Shown: positions 55,157 to 63,873 of the stretch, piece after piece
Layout of the letters: every line of letters starts with the position of its first letter
How positions within the stretch are numbered: position 1 is the stretch's first letter
Assembly (NCBI RefSeq): GCF_006542355.1
Contig: NZ_CP038141.1
Coordinates: 715,001 to 779,000 of the forward strand
DNA length: 64,000 bases
Reading direction: 5' to 3'
Origin: Swingsia samuiensis
GTDB lineage: Bacteria; Pseudomonadota; Alphaproteobacteria; Acetobacterales; Acetobacteraceae
Made by a program: the position numbers and the translations under genes
The notes under the pieces: generated by a model
The model's input: the letters and a program-made list of their open reading frames with translations, nothing else
What the model was told of the DNA's origin: nothing
The model's database searches: none

Positions 55157-56311
55157 ATGAAGCAGCGATCCGTCTTCAGGACCTGCCTTGCCCGGGCTGG
55201 GCTCACTGCAAGCGTATCGATGCTTGCGATCGGCTTTGCGCATGCACAACCTGTTCAAGGGTTGTATATTGCTGGCGAAGGTGGTGCCAACTTCAAGCAA
55301 GACCAGACCGTTCGTCTTTCCCCTATTTTTCCAAGTGGTAAAGACCGTTACCACACAGGTGTTACTGGCTTAGGAAGCATCGGTTGGGGCTTCGGAAACG
55401 GTTTTCGTGTAGAAGTCGAAGGCAACTACCGTAACAGTCGTTACCAAGGTTTCCGCAGCAGTGGGAATTTATTCTCATCTAATGTGTGGGGACACCAACA
55501 CAATTACGGTGCAATGGCCAACGCCCTGTTCGATATGGATATCGGTTATTCTTGGGTATATCCATATTTTGGTGGCGGTATTGGTTATGGCCGTCAAAAA
55601 ACACACACAATGATTGAAGGCACCAACGCTGAGTTTGACCAAATTACGGGCGGCACACGAGGTGGCTTTGCTTATCAAGCCATGTTTGGTCTTGCGTTCC
55701 CTGTTCCATGGGTTGTTGGTCTTTCTGCAACAGCTGAATATCGATTCTACTCTCAAGTGGGCACGACTCACCACTCTTCATTTGCCGTTGGTGAGATCGG
55801 CGGATGGAACACACGCAGAAATACCACAGAATGGGCATCTGGAAGCCGTGACACACGGACAGACTTTAACCATTCTTTGATGCTTGGCTTGCGTTACGAG
55901 TTTAATCCTGCGCCACCTCCACCACCTGTTGTCACCACAACAGCTCCACCTGCTCCATCTGCAAGCAGACAATACCTTGTTTTCTTTGATTGGAGCTCTG
56001 CAACACTCAGTGCCCGTGCACGAGCTGTTGTTGCCGCAGCGGCAAAGAGTTCTTCTGCAACACAAGTAACTCACATTTTGGTTAATGGGTATACAGACAG
56101 CTCTGCTGCACACCCTGGAGTTCGTGGACAAAACTACAATCTACAACTCTCTGAGCGTCGCGCACAAAGTGTTAAAGCGGAGCTTATCCGTGATGGTGTC
56201 TCTGCAGGCCTTATAACAACCAAAGGCTTTGGTGAAAGTAACCCTCTTGTTTCCACAAAGCCTAACACACGTGAGCCTCAAAACAGACGCGTAGAAATTG
56301 ATTTCCAATAA
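55157..56311 (+). CDS. OmpA-family outer-membrane protein
   Basis: 384 residues from the ATG 55157, chosen because GGAGAG lies 7 bases upstream and a clear signal peptide follows (cleavage near AHAQPVQG). An eight-strand-type beta-barrel covers about 30-245, followed by a Pro/Ala hinge (PAPPPPPVVTTTAPPAPSA). The C-terminal peptidoglycan-binding OmpA domain has ILVNGYTDSS, LSERRAQSVKAELIRDGV and NRRVEIDF. It anchors the outer membrane to the wall. It ends at a strong terminator. Confidence 0.94.
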   Translation: MKQRSVFRTCLARAGLTASVSMLAIGFAHAQPVQGLYIAGEGGANFKQDQTVRLSPIFPSGKDRYHTGVTGLGSIGWGFGNGFRVEVEGNYRNSRYQGFRSSGNLFSSNVWGHQHNYGAMANALFDMDIGYSWVYPYFGGGIGYGRQKTHTMIEGTNAEFDQITGGTRGGFAYQAMFGLAFPVPWVVGLSATAEYRFYSQVGTTHHSSFAVGEIGGWNTRRNTTEWASGSRDTRTDFNHSLMLGLRYEFNPAPPPPPVVTTTAPPAPSASRQYLVFFDWSSATLSARARAVVAAAAKSSSATQVTHILVNGYTDSSAAHPGVRGQNYNLQLSERRAQSVKAELIRDGVSAGLITTKGFGESNPLVSTKPNTREPQNRRVEIDFQ

Positions 56312-56342
56312 TTTCTTCCATCTGTAGAGACTAATATCTCAT

Positions 56343-56382
56343 AAAAAAGACCGGCATCAGTTTTGATAGCCGGTCTTTTTTT
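56343..56382 (+). terminator. Rho-independent terminator after the OmpA-family gene
   Basis: AAAAAAGACCGGC pairs with GCCGGTCTTTTTTT around a 13-base loop, ending in a long T-run on the plus strand. It also has an A-run on the other arm and could serve the convergent lipoprotein gene. Confidence 0.92.
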
Positions 56383-56445
56383 ATTCTATTTTTTTAAGGG
56401 TTAAGCCACTAAAAAAGCGACTTAACCCGCTTTACACTGATAGAA

Positions 56446-57024
56446 TTAGCGATGCTTAGCCCGTCTGTGTGTTACATGACGTACCGCTCTTTTGCTCCGC
56501 GTTGCCTTTGTCGCTGCTGGAGCAACTGCTGGTTTTGCAGCTACAACACCCGTTGCATCAACCGTTATATGGGCAACCAAATGGTCGCGCTTCTTACCTG
56601 GACCAGCAACCAATTCAGCCGTAAAGGTATCTGAGCCAGCATACGCTGTTTCTGCCGTGTATGTAAGATAAGTATGGTTATCATAATTATAGAAAAATGC
56701 TTTACCATGCTCTGGAGCAGGGTTCACACCAAACGAAGCGTAATTTCCACCACCCGTTTGCTGTAGGGAAAGCGCACAAAGACCATCATCGCTACGAATA
56801 GCAATATTTACACTCATCGTGCCATCAGGTGCTGTTGTTACTGGCGAAACGCGGCAAACAGCGGAAAGCTTTTGATATCCAAACGGATTCGGTGGGATAA
56901 CACGCTGCACAACTGGTTTTTGGACACAACCAGAGAGAAGAAGAGAGGCCGCAAAAACCGACCCCAAAGAAATGGCGGAACCGAACAGACGCACAAGCAT
57001 CTCCAACGCATTATGATAAAACAC
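56446..57024 (-). CDS. Putative lipoprotein with basic C-terminal tail
   Basis: 192 residues; an internal ATG at 57000 could be the start. The signal peptide has a lipobox LSGC. The mature part contains two more cysteines (KLSAVCRVSP, GLCALSLQ), which could form a disulfide. The last 20 or so residues are rich in Arg, Lys and His (TRSKRAVRHVTHRRAKHR). No known domain is recognised. It is divergent from another secreted protein with a similar basic tail. A role at the outer membrane or in binding anionic polymers is a guess. Confidence 0.75.
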   Translation of the reverse strand: MFYHNALEMLVRLFGSAISLGSVFAASLLLSGCVQKPVVQRVIPPNPFGYQKLSAVCRVSPVTTAPDGTMSVNIAIRSDDGLCALSLQQTGGGNYASFGVNPAPEHGKAFFYNYDNHTYLTYTAETAYAGSDTFTAELVAGPGKKRDHLVAHITVDATGVVAAKPAVAPAATKATRSKRAVRHVTHRRAKHR

Positions 57025-57285
57025 ATCGCTTTCCCAGCGACGAATGAATTGTGAGATGTAGAACAGGAATACATTCTATGAAAGAAGATTACGAAAGAAT
57101 ATCAGCGTTTTAAGTATTTTTTTTTACTACCCCCATTATGCCCCTTTTCCGCCATCTATTTATGTTTGAACCCCACACCTGATAAATAATGTCTTCACAA
57201 GATACATGACCCCTTCTCCAGGGCATGATATCTGGACTATACAACGGCTCGTTCCCAACTTCTTTTCTGCGTTTCGGAGTTTTTA

Positions 57286-57837
57286 ATGCCTTCTCTGTTC
57301 CGACGTTCTTCAGCTCGCTTGATTGCTCTTGGTCTTTCATGTGCAGCTTTTGTTTCAACGCAGAGCGTATCTGCAGCAGACTGTAACAATTCCCCCATAC
57401 ATGAAGCATTCGCAGTCGAAGGCTTAAAGTCTGAACTGATGGTTACAGCTTTGTCTTGCAAAACGCAGGATCAATATAATGCTTTTGTCGCAAAATTCCG
57501 CCCTCAATTGACAGAAGCAGAGCATAGCATTGATGGATATTTCCGTTCCACTTACGGACGTCGTGCTCAATCCGCTCATGATGATTACATCACCCAGTTG
57601 GCAGATATTCAATCTCTTGGTGGCTTAAAATCTGGCACAATCTTTTGCCAACAACGTGAAGCCATGTTTGACGAAATCAATTCTCTCGAAACAGGGGCTG
57701 ACCTTGCCCATTATGCAGCAGCAAAAGACGTTGCTCAGCCTGCTTCGTTTGAAAGCTGCTCGTCATCATCTTCTGAGCGGCACTCTCGTCACGGCATTGC
57801 TCATCGCTCCAGCCGCAAGCGTAGCCATCGTTCATAA
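57286..57837 (+). CDS. Secreted protein of unknown function with Ser/His/Arg-rich tail
   Basis: 183 residues, with GGAG about 6 bases before the ATG. A signal peptide ends at SVSA|ADC (about residue 30). The mature protein has four cysteines (ADCNN, ALSCKT, IFCQQ, ESCSS), enough for two disulfides, in a helical body around FRPQLTEAEHSIDGYFRSTYG. The C-terminus is a low-complexity SSSSSERHSRHGIAHRSS plus RKRSHRS. No family recognised. It is followed by parE after 73 bases. Confidence 0.75.
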   Translation: MPSLFRRSSARLIALGLSCAAFVSTQSVSAADCNNSPIHEAFAVEGLKSELMVTALSCKTQDQYNAFVAKFRPQLTEAEHSIDGYFRSTYGRRAQSAHDDYITQLADIQSLGGLKSGTIFCQQREAMFDEINSLETGADLAHYAAAKDVAQPASFESCSSSSSERHSRHGIAHRSSRKRSHRS

Positions 57838-57910
57838 GTTTTATATATAAATTGATCAAACTTCATCTAGATCGCTTGACGTTCTCTCATAGGCCAGCGA
57901 CAACGAATAT

Positions 57911-59929
57911 ATGAGCGATCTGTTTGAATCAGACAAAACAAAGAAGTCCAAACGTGCTGACAAACGCAAAAACGTTGTCAGCACCAATTATGATGCCCAT
58001 GACATTGAAGTTCTGGAAGGCCTTGAACCAGTTCGTCGGCGTCCGGGCATGTATATTGGTGGAACAGACGATAATGCCTACCACCATCTAGCCTCTGAAA
58101 TCCTCGATAATGCTATGGATGAAGCCGTCGCGGGCCATGCAAGTAGCATTGACGTTTTTCTTGAAAATTCACGAACATTGATGGTGCGGGATAATGGTCG
58201 AGGCGTACCAACAGACCCTCACCCCAAATTCCCAGACAAATCGGCTCTTGAAGTAATTTTCACCACTCTCCACGCCGGGGGAAAGTTCTCCAGTAAAGCA
58301 TACGACACATCTGGCGGATTACATGGGGTTGGTAGTTCTGTCGTCAATGCGCTATCAGAACAACTCATCGTTGAGGTTGCCCGAGATCGCACCCTTTATC
58401 GTCAGGTTTTCTCACGCGGAACCCCCAGCGGACCGCTTGAAAATGTCGGTAATGCACCCAACCGACGAGGAACGACGGTACGCTTCACGCCGGATGCAGA
58501 AATTTTTGGGAATCACATTTTTTCTGCTGCTCGGCTTTATAAATTATGTGCCTCAAAGGCAGCTCTTTTCCGTGGGGTTACCATCCATTGGAAATGTGAG
58601 CCCAACCTGATTAAAACCGGGGATGACAGCACACCTTCAGATAAACTCATCCAGTTTCCCAATGGTCTAGAAGATGCCTTAACAGCAGAATTGGGTGATT
58701 CTCCTGCTCTGATTGCTCCTGTATGGGCTGGAGAGGCTGAACTTCCCCTTGCTGCAGACGGACGAACGGGCGGAAAAGTGGAATGGGCAGTTGCTTTCCT
58801 TGAGAACAGCATAAGCACCCTCACGTCCTACTGTAATACCATTCCAACCCCTCAAGGGGGTACACACGAAAATGGCTTCCGCTCTGCCCTTGTTAAAGGT
58901 TTTCGTGCGTGGGGTGATCAACGAAAAATCAAACGGGCATCTGCCATTACAGCCGAAGATATTTTAGGCACTGTAAGCGCTAAACTATCCGTTTTCATTC
59001 GAGACCCCCAGTTTCAGGGGCAGACAAAAGACAAACTCACAACACACGAAGCCGCTCGACTCGTTGAAGGGGCCTTACGTGATAGAATCGATCATTGGTT
59101 AGGGGGAAATCCTCAACAGGCAGATAATCTTCTCGCTGTTATGATTGAGCGAGCAGAAGATCGCCTCCGCCGCCGAGAAGTAAAAGAAACGGCTCGTAAA
59201 AGTGCGACTCGTAAACTAAGGCTTCCCGGAAAGCTTACGGATTGTACGCGTGAGAATGCTGCTGAGACAGAAATCTTTCTTGTTGAAGGGGAATCGGCCG
59301 GTGGGTCCGCACGACAAGCACGGGACCGTGAAACACAAGCGGTTCTTCCCCTCCGTGGTAAAATTCTAAATGTTGCATCCGCAACGGCTGACAAATTACG
59401 TGCCAACCAAGAGTTACGAGACCTAACAGAAGCATTAGGCTGCGGTGTAGGCTCTTCTTGTAATGTCAAAAATTTACGTTATGGGCGCGTCATTATCATG
59501 ACTGATGCTGACGTCGATGGCGCTCATATTGCATCCCTTTTAATGACATTCTTTTATCGGGAAATGGGAGAGCTTGTTCGCAGTGGCCATCTCTACCTTG
59601 CTCAACCACCGCTATACCGCCTGACGCATGGCTCTAAGACGGTCTATGCCATGAACGATCAGGATCGTGATCGACGCATCAAATCAGACTTTAAGGCGAA
59701 CGCTAAAGTGGAAGTATCTCGCTTTAAAGGACTTGGCGAAATGCCTGTAAAAGATCTGAAGCAGACAACAATGGATCCCGCTAAAAGGACTCTTTTACGC
59801 GTTGTGGCTCTCCCAGAAGACAGGCTTATGACAAGCGACCGAGTAGAAAGCCTAATGGGACGCAAGCCAGAACTACGTTTCCGTTTTATTCAGGAACATG
59901 CTCGTTCTGTTGAAGATTTGGATGTTTAA
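57911..59929 (+). CDS. parE: DNA topoisomerase IV subunit B
   Basis: The ATPase subunit that, with ParC, unlinks replicated chromosomes. 672 residues, a size between short ParE and GyrB. The GHKL ATP site has SEILDNAMDEAVAG and RDNGRGVPTDPHPKF, then YDTSGGLHGVGSSVVNALS. The TOPRIM domain has LVEGESAGGSARQARDRE and IIMTDADVDGAHIASLLM. The FKGLGEM motif and C-terminal VESLMGRKPELRFRFIQEH are diagnostic. ParE rather than GyrB is preferred because of RDRETQAVLPLRGKILNV and the length, but this is by pattern only. Confidence 0.95.
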   Translation: MSDLFESDKTKKSKRADKRKNVVSTNYDAHDIEVLEGLEPVRRRPGMYIGGTDDNAYHHLASEILDNAMDEAVAGHASSIDVFLENSRTLMVRDNGRGVPTDPHPKFPDKSALEVIFTTLHAGGKFSSKAYDTSGGLHGVGSSVVNALSEQLIVEVARDRTLYRQVFSRGTPSGPLENVGNAPNRRGTTVRFTPDAEIFGNHIFSAARLYKLCASKAALFRGVTIHWKCEPNLIKTGDDSTPSDKLIQFPNGLEDALTAELGDSPALIAPVWAGEAELPLAADGRTGGKVEWAVAFLENSISTLTSYCNTIPTPQGGTHENGFRSALVKGFRAWGDQRKIKRASAITAEDILGTVSAKLSVFIRDPQFQGQTKDKLTTHEAARLVEGALRDRIDHWLGGNPQQADNLLAVMIERAEDRLRRREVKETARKSATRKLRLPGKLTDCTRENAAETEIFLVEGESAGGSARQARDRETQAVLPLRGKILNVASATADKLRANQELRDLTEALGCGVGSSCNVKNLRYGRVIIMTDADVDGAHIASLLMTFFYREMGELVRSGHLYLAQPPLYRLTHGSKTVYAMNDQDRDRRIKSDFKANAKVEVSRFKGLGEMPVKDLKQTTMDPAKRTLLRVVALPEDRLMTSDRVESLMGRKPELRFRFIQEHARSVEDLDV

Positions 59930-60014
59930 TAACTCATAAAAGGTAAGGACTATGGAAAACCATACCTCATCCATTATTTATTCTTTCCTAATATTCATGT
60001 TATAATTGAATATA

Positions 60015-61331
60015 ATGCGGTCTGAGACAACATTCCAAAGAATAATAAGCAACACTGGAATACTTGCTATCAGCAGAATTGTTAATGCTGCCCTAAGTTT
60101 TATCTATATTCCACTCAGTATTCAGGCTTTAGGGTTAACCGAATATGGTTACCTTCTAATTATTATCGAATTTGTTACGCTCGTCTCTGATATTACACAA
60201 TTAAAGTCCTGGCAGACACTTCTTCATTATGGCACGGACTTTTGGAAACATAAAAATATAGCAGCATTCCAACATATTCTTGGTTTAAGTATACGATTTG
60301 ACCTGATTAGTTCTTTTGCTGGAGCAGGGATCAGCTTCCTGTGTATTCACTATTTTAACCAATACATGCTTTGGCCCAGTTCTTATCAACATCTCGCTGA
60401 GCTAGCCACATTCACAATTCTTTTTATGAATACGGGGTGGTCAAATGGCATTTTGCAGCTGGACGAGAAATTTAAAGCAATCTCATTATTTCAGGCCATT
60501 AGTTCCTGTATCCAAACAACTGGATGTTTTATCGGATCTTTATTTCACCTCAAAATCGATTATTTTTTAATAATATGGATGGCAACACAAATATCTTTGT
60601 TCATTTTTACATCGGCTTATGCAGCTTTTTTAGTCAAAGATAAAATTACTTTTAGAAAGTTTTTATCTCTCCCCTTACAAAAAATCGAATACCCGTCTGG
60701 TATTGTCTCTTTCACCATTAAAACAAGTTTAAGCGATATTATTGATGAGGTTTTTCAAAAAGGAAGCTTCCTCTTTATTAGCAAGTTCTTAGGCCCACAA
60801 AATGCAGCGATATACAGAGTAACCCGCAAAGTCAGCACCGGAATATCTCACCTCTCTCAACTCATGGTTCCCACGATTTATCCTGTCTTTGTTCAGCTTA
60901 GAAACAAAAATGAATGGGCCCTCATAAACAAAAGCCTTTCTAAATTCTTAGCTCTTTTCTCCAAAATATCTTTTGTCTGCTTGGGGATCGCTATCTTTTT
61001 CGGAAACTTCATCATGTATAAAATGATGAATATTCAATACTCATTCGAAAAAAACTTTTTGATTCTTTTACTCATCAGCTCACTGATAGATATGTACTTT
61101 GTACCAGTAAGGGCAATACTCATTGTCTCGGGCAAAGTGTCTCTCGTTTTACTCATCCGTTCAATCGTTATTACGCTCTATTTTCCCGTAAGCTTCTTTG
61201 CCATGAAATACTTCCAGCTCATGGGAACGGCTTATTCAGCCGTTCTCTCATCAGCCATAATTTTTATATACTCATTTGCATATACCAAGGTCTTTTTATC
61301 TCAAAAAACAAATGAGCTTTTAAACTCTTAA
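60015..61331 (+). CDS. Polysaccharide/lipopolysaccharide flippase-like membrane protein
   Basis: About 438 residues from the ATG 60015. Twelve or more membrane helices and the MATE/Wzx-like start TGILAISRIVNAALSFIYIP, with LGLTEYGYLLIIIEF, suggest an undecaprenyl-linked oligosaccharide flippase. The central KKGSFLFISKFLGPQNAAIY-like stretch (written QKGSFLFISKFLG) is typical. It stands alone without glycosyltransferases. Codon usage looks more AT-rich than in parE. Its stop overlaps the stop of the convergent permease gene. Substrate unknown. Confidence 0.8.
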   Translation: MRSETTFQRIISNTGILAISRIVNAALSFIYIPLSIQALGLTEYGYLLIIIEFVTLVSDITQLKSWQTLLHYGTDFWKHKNIAAFQHILGLSIRFDLISSFAGAGISFLCIHYFNQYMLWPSSYQHLAELATFTILFMNTGWSNGILQLDEKFKAISLFQAISSCIQTTGCFIGSLFHLKIDYFLIIWMATQISLFIFTSAYAAFLVKDKITFRKFLSLPLQKIEYPSGIVSFTIKTSLSDIIDEVFQKGSFLFISKFLGPQNAAIYRVTRKVSTGISHLSQLMVPTIYPVFVQLRNKNEWALINKSLSKFLALFSKISFVCLGIAIFFGNFIMYKMMNIQYSFEKNFLILLLISSLIDMYFVPVRAILIVSGKVSLVLLIRSIVITLYFPVSFFAMKYFQLMGTAYSAVLSSAIIFIYSFAYTKVFLSQKTNELLNS

Positions 61332-62638
61332 GCCAATCTCTTCTTTACAAACAACATGCCCAGCACGCCAAAAGCAAGAGTACTTCCCAATGCCAACAAC
61401 GCATCATATCGGGCAGCATGATTAGCCAACATAATTAGAAAAAACACAACGACCAAAGCACTTGATATAAGTGCGAGTAGATAATGTGGCGTTAAAGCTT
61501 CTTTTCTATGCACTTTGATAAAGGCAAAGCACACTAAAAAATACACAATCATTATAACCCCTCCAGACGCCTCCAAAAGAACGGAATAAATATGCGAAGG
61601 CGAATAAAGAGCTGATCCAACAATGAGTAACTCTGCCACGGATGTCAGTATGACAGCATAAACAGGCACACTTCCTTCGCTCGATTTTTGTAAGCGCGTT
61701 GGAGCACACCCTATTCCTGATAATTCATTAACAACTCTTGAAACAACATACTTAGCTGAGTTCAAGCATGAAATAACGGCTAATAACGTCACCCCCATCG
61801 CGATATACTCCGCAATAGGAATCCCTATCTTTTGCATGACATATAAGAATGGAGATTGCCCTGAGATAATACTCGTCCAGGAAACAACTGAAAGAATAAC
61901 AAGCACAGAACCAAAATAAAAAAGCAAAATTAAAAACGGTAAGCGCTTTACGGCCCGTTTAATGTTCTCTAACGGGTTCATACTATCGGATGCAGCCACA
62001 ACAGCAATTTCACATCCACTAAATGTCTGCACAATCATGGGGACAACCGTTAAAACACCCCATACTCCCATTGGAGAAAACCCACCTCCATCGTGGAATA
62101 AGTGTTGATCCACCAATTGCAGAGATCCAGATGTGGTAAAGAGCCACTCAAACCCAACGCATGCAAAAAGCGCCAAGGCTAATAACTTCAAAATAGAAAG
62201 AAAAGCTTCTGCTGACCCATAGGCTTTCACAGGCATAATATTTAAAACCAAGCCTAAAATAATAAAGCCAACAGCACCTATGCTAACGGGTAACCCCATA
62301 ATAGCTTTAAGAAGTAAACCACCTGCTATTGCTTGTGCGCCAGCCGTGACAACCCACAAAAAGGCATAACTCCATCCCGTAACAAAAGCAGCTTGACGCC
62401 CCAAGCTCTCTTCAACCCACGTTATGAATGAACCTTTACGCCTAGATTGACTGGCTAATTTCCCCATTACAAGCATAACAGCCCAAACAAATAATCCTGC
62501 CAATATATAGGCAAGCAATACGGCTGGGCCAGCTGATGAAATTGTAGCAGAGGTCCCCACAAAGAGACCCGCTCCCATGATTCCTCCAACAGAAATCATG
62601 GTTACTTGCCAAGAGGCAAGACGATTATGCGATGAAAT
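61328..62638 (-). CDS. APC-superfamily amino acid permease, probable AUU start
   Basis: An inner-membrane amino acid transporter with twelve helices. The first ATG in frame (62599) falls at the start of helix 1 (MISVGGIMGAGLFVG), where relatives have an extra 10-25 cytoplasmic residues. Upstream, the frame stays open to a TGA with no ATG, GTG or TTG, but it contains an ATT at 62638 exactly 8 bases after AAAGGA. That start gives SSHNRLASWQVT before helix 1, close to the LSHRLKSRHVT-type N-terminus of the family, and a total of 436 residues. The central motif FSGCEIAVVAASDS is conserved. Substrate unknown (GABA/basic amino acid type). It follows the dioxygenase gene. Confidence 0.82.
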   Translation of the reverse strand: MSSHNRLASWQVTMISVGGIMGAGLFVGTSATISSAGPAVLLAYILAGLFVWAVMLVMGKLASQSRRKGSFITWVEESLGRQAAFVTGWSYAFLWVVTAGAQAIAGGLLLKAIMGLPVSIGAVGFIILGLVLNIMPVKAYGSAEAFLSILKLLALALFACVGFEWLFTTSGSLQLVDQHLFHDGGGFSPMGVWGVLTVVPMIVQTFSGCEIAVVAASDSMNPLENIKRAVKRLPFLILLFYFGSVLVILSVVSWTSIISGQSPFLYVMQKIGIPIAEYIAMGVTLLAVISCLNSAKYVVSRVVNELSGIGCAPTRLQKSSEGSVPVYAVILTSVAELLIVGSALYSPSHIYSVLLEASGGVIMIVYFLVCFAFIKVHRKEALTPHYLLALISSALVVVFFLIMLANHAARYDALLALGSTLAFGVLGMLFVKKRLA

Positions 62639-62658
62639 AAGCTCAGTCCTTTCTGTGA

Positions 62659-62677
62659 AAGGCTCTCAAAGAGCCTT
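62659..62677 (-). terminator. Short hairpin overlapping the dioxygenase stop
   Basis: AAGGCTCT and AGAGCCTT pair perfectly around a 3-base loop, overlapping the stop codon at 62676-62678 and lying 20-40 bases before the permease start. No T-run follows, so it may be an attenuator or mRNA processing signal rather than a full terminator. Confidence 0.45.
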
Positions 62678-63593
62678 AAGTAATACTCGGCCCTACAGGT
62701 TTATCTCCTAAAATAGTTACTCTATGCATGATACGCCGATGTGGGCGGTAGTCGTCAATTGCATAATGCTGCGTAACGCGATTATCCCAAAAGGCCACGT
62801 CCCCATCTTGCCAGCGCCAACGCAGGGAAAAATCTGGTTTACTGATATGCTGAAACAAATAATTGAGCAGTGCATCACTTTCATCACGCTCAATTCCACA
62901 AATTTCAGTTGTGAAACCTTGGTTCACATATAATGCACGCTCTCCAGTTTCAGGATGAACCCGAATAACCGGATGCTCCACAGGAGGATTTTTACGTCTT
63001 GTTTCCTCCCACAACTCACGTTCTTTTTCTGTCCGACCAAACCGAGATAACGGAAAAGAACGTGTAAAGTCATGAATAGCGGTCAAGTGCTCCAAGTGTC
63101 TTTTCATTTCTGAAGAAAGAGCACGATAAGCCGCTGTCCCACTCGCCCACAACGTATCTCCTCCACATTGAGGCAATTGACGCGCGGCCAAAACAGCACC
63201 CAGCGGAGGAGTTGGTGAAAAGCTTACATCGATATGCCAAAGCGCATTATCTTTAAGGTCGTTCTGCGCCGTATCCAGAATAATCGCTTCTGGCACATCT
63301 GGAAGCGACGGATAGACGGGATGAATATGCAATTCACCAAAAGCTCGCGCAAAATCTCGCTGTTTGCTCGGTGCTAAATTCTGATTTCGAAAAAACAACA
63401 CCTGATATTGCAAGAACAATTCGTTAATCTGCGATAAAACCGTAGAGGTTAAGGGCTGCGACAAATCAAAATTATGGATTATCGCCCCAATAGCAGGAGA
63501 AATCGGCTCAACATTTAATGAATGTATATAGTTTGGCTTTTCGCCATGTAACGCCACGTTATTTTCCGACGTATTGAGAACCTTCGTCGTCAT
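62676..63593 (-). CDS. TauD/TfdA-family 2-oxoglutarate/Fe(II) dioxygenase
   Basis: 305 residues. The iron-binding facial triad is complete: His120 and Asp122 in LWHIDVSFS, and His276 in WDNRVTQHYAIDDYRPHRR. The two arginines after it (286-287) bind 2-oxoglutarate. Usual substrates are taurine or related sulfonates, but chlorophenoxy-type acids and others occur in the family. No sulfonate transporter is adjacent; an amino acid permease lies 37 bases downstream, which suggests an amino-acid-like substrate. That link is inference. Confidence 0.9.
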   Translation of the reverse strand: MTTKVLNTSENNVALHGEKPNYIHSLNVEPISPAIGAIIHNFDLSQPLTSTVLSQINELFLQYQVLFFRNQNLAPSKQRDFARAFGELHIHPVYPSLPDVPEAIILDTAQNDLKDNALWHIDVSFSPTPPLGAVLAARQLPQCGGDTLWASGTAAYRALSSEMKRHLEHLTAIHDFTRSFPLSRFGRTEKERELWEETRRKNPPVEHPVIRVHPETGERALYVNQGFTTEICGIERDESDALLNYLFQHISKPDFSLRWRWQDGDVAFWDNRVTQHYAIDDYRPHRRIMHRVTILGDKPVGPSIT

Positions 63594-63754
63594 ACTTTTT
63601 GTCCTTGTGGCTGAGATTATATTTATCTCTCATAATTCGGTATTTAAGATATAACCACCACATAGCACCGTAAGTCAAATTAAAAACAAAAAATATGTAT
63701 GTTTTTTTATAATAACTATTTATTATAGTTTATCTTTTGTGAGGATCAAATGGA

Positions 63755-63798
63755 AAGGGCTTTGTTACTACGGTATGAAACGTAGTGACAAAGCCCTT
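63755..63798. terminator. Long hairpin before the right-edge gene
   Basis: AAGGGCTTTGTTACTACG (63755-63772) pairs with CGTAGTGACAAAGCCCTT (63781-63798), 18 bp with one G-U pair and an 8-base loop. On the minus strand it follows the partial gene at the right edge by 76 bases, so it is probably its terminator. The 280 bases 63594-63873 hold no gene; the dioxygenase promoter should lie in its left part. Confidence 0.75.
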
Positions 63799-63873
63799 AT
63801 TTCACCATTCTTCGGGTTAGAAAGAAGAACCCTGACGGTTCATTCCCTCTAACGCGAGAGCATCAGAAATCCA

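Noticed and set aside
55475-56131. Minus-strand frames across the OmpA-family gene
   Set aside because: Shadows of the real gene; cysteine/arginine-rich translations of a proline-rich region are typical artefacts.
63714-63730. Small AACTAT/ATAGTT dyad resembling the one at 18979-18999
   Set aside because: The arms are only six bases and AT-only; expected by chance in such AT-rich gaps.
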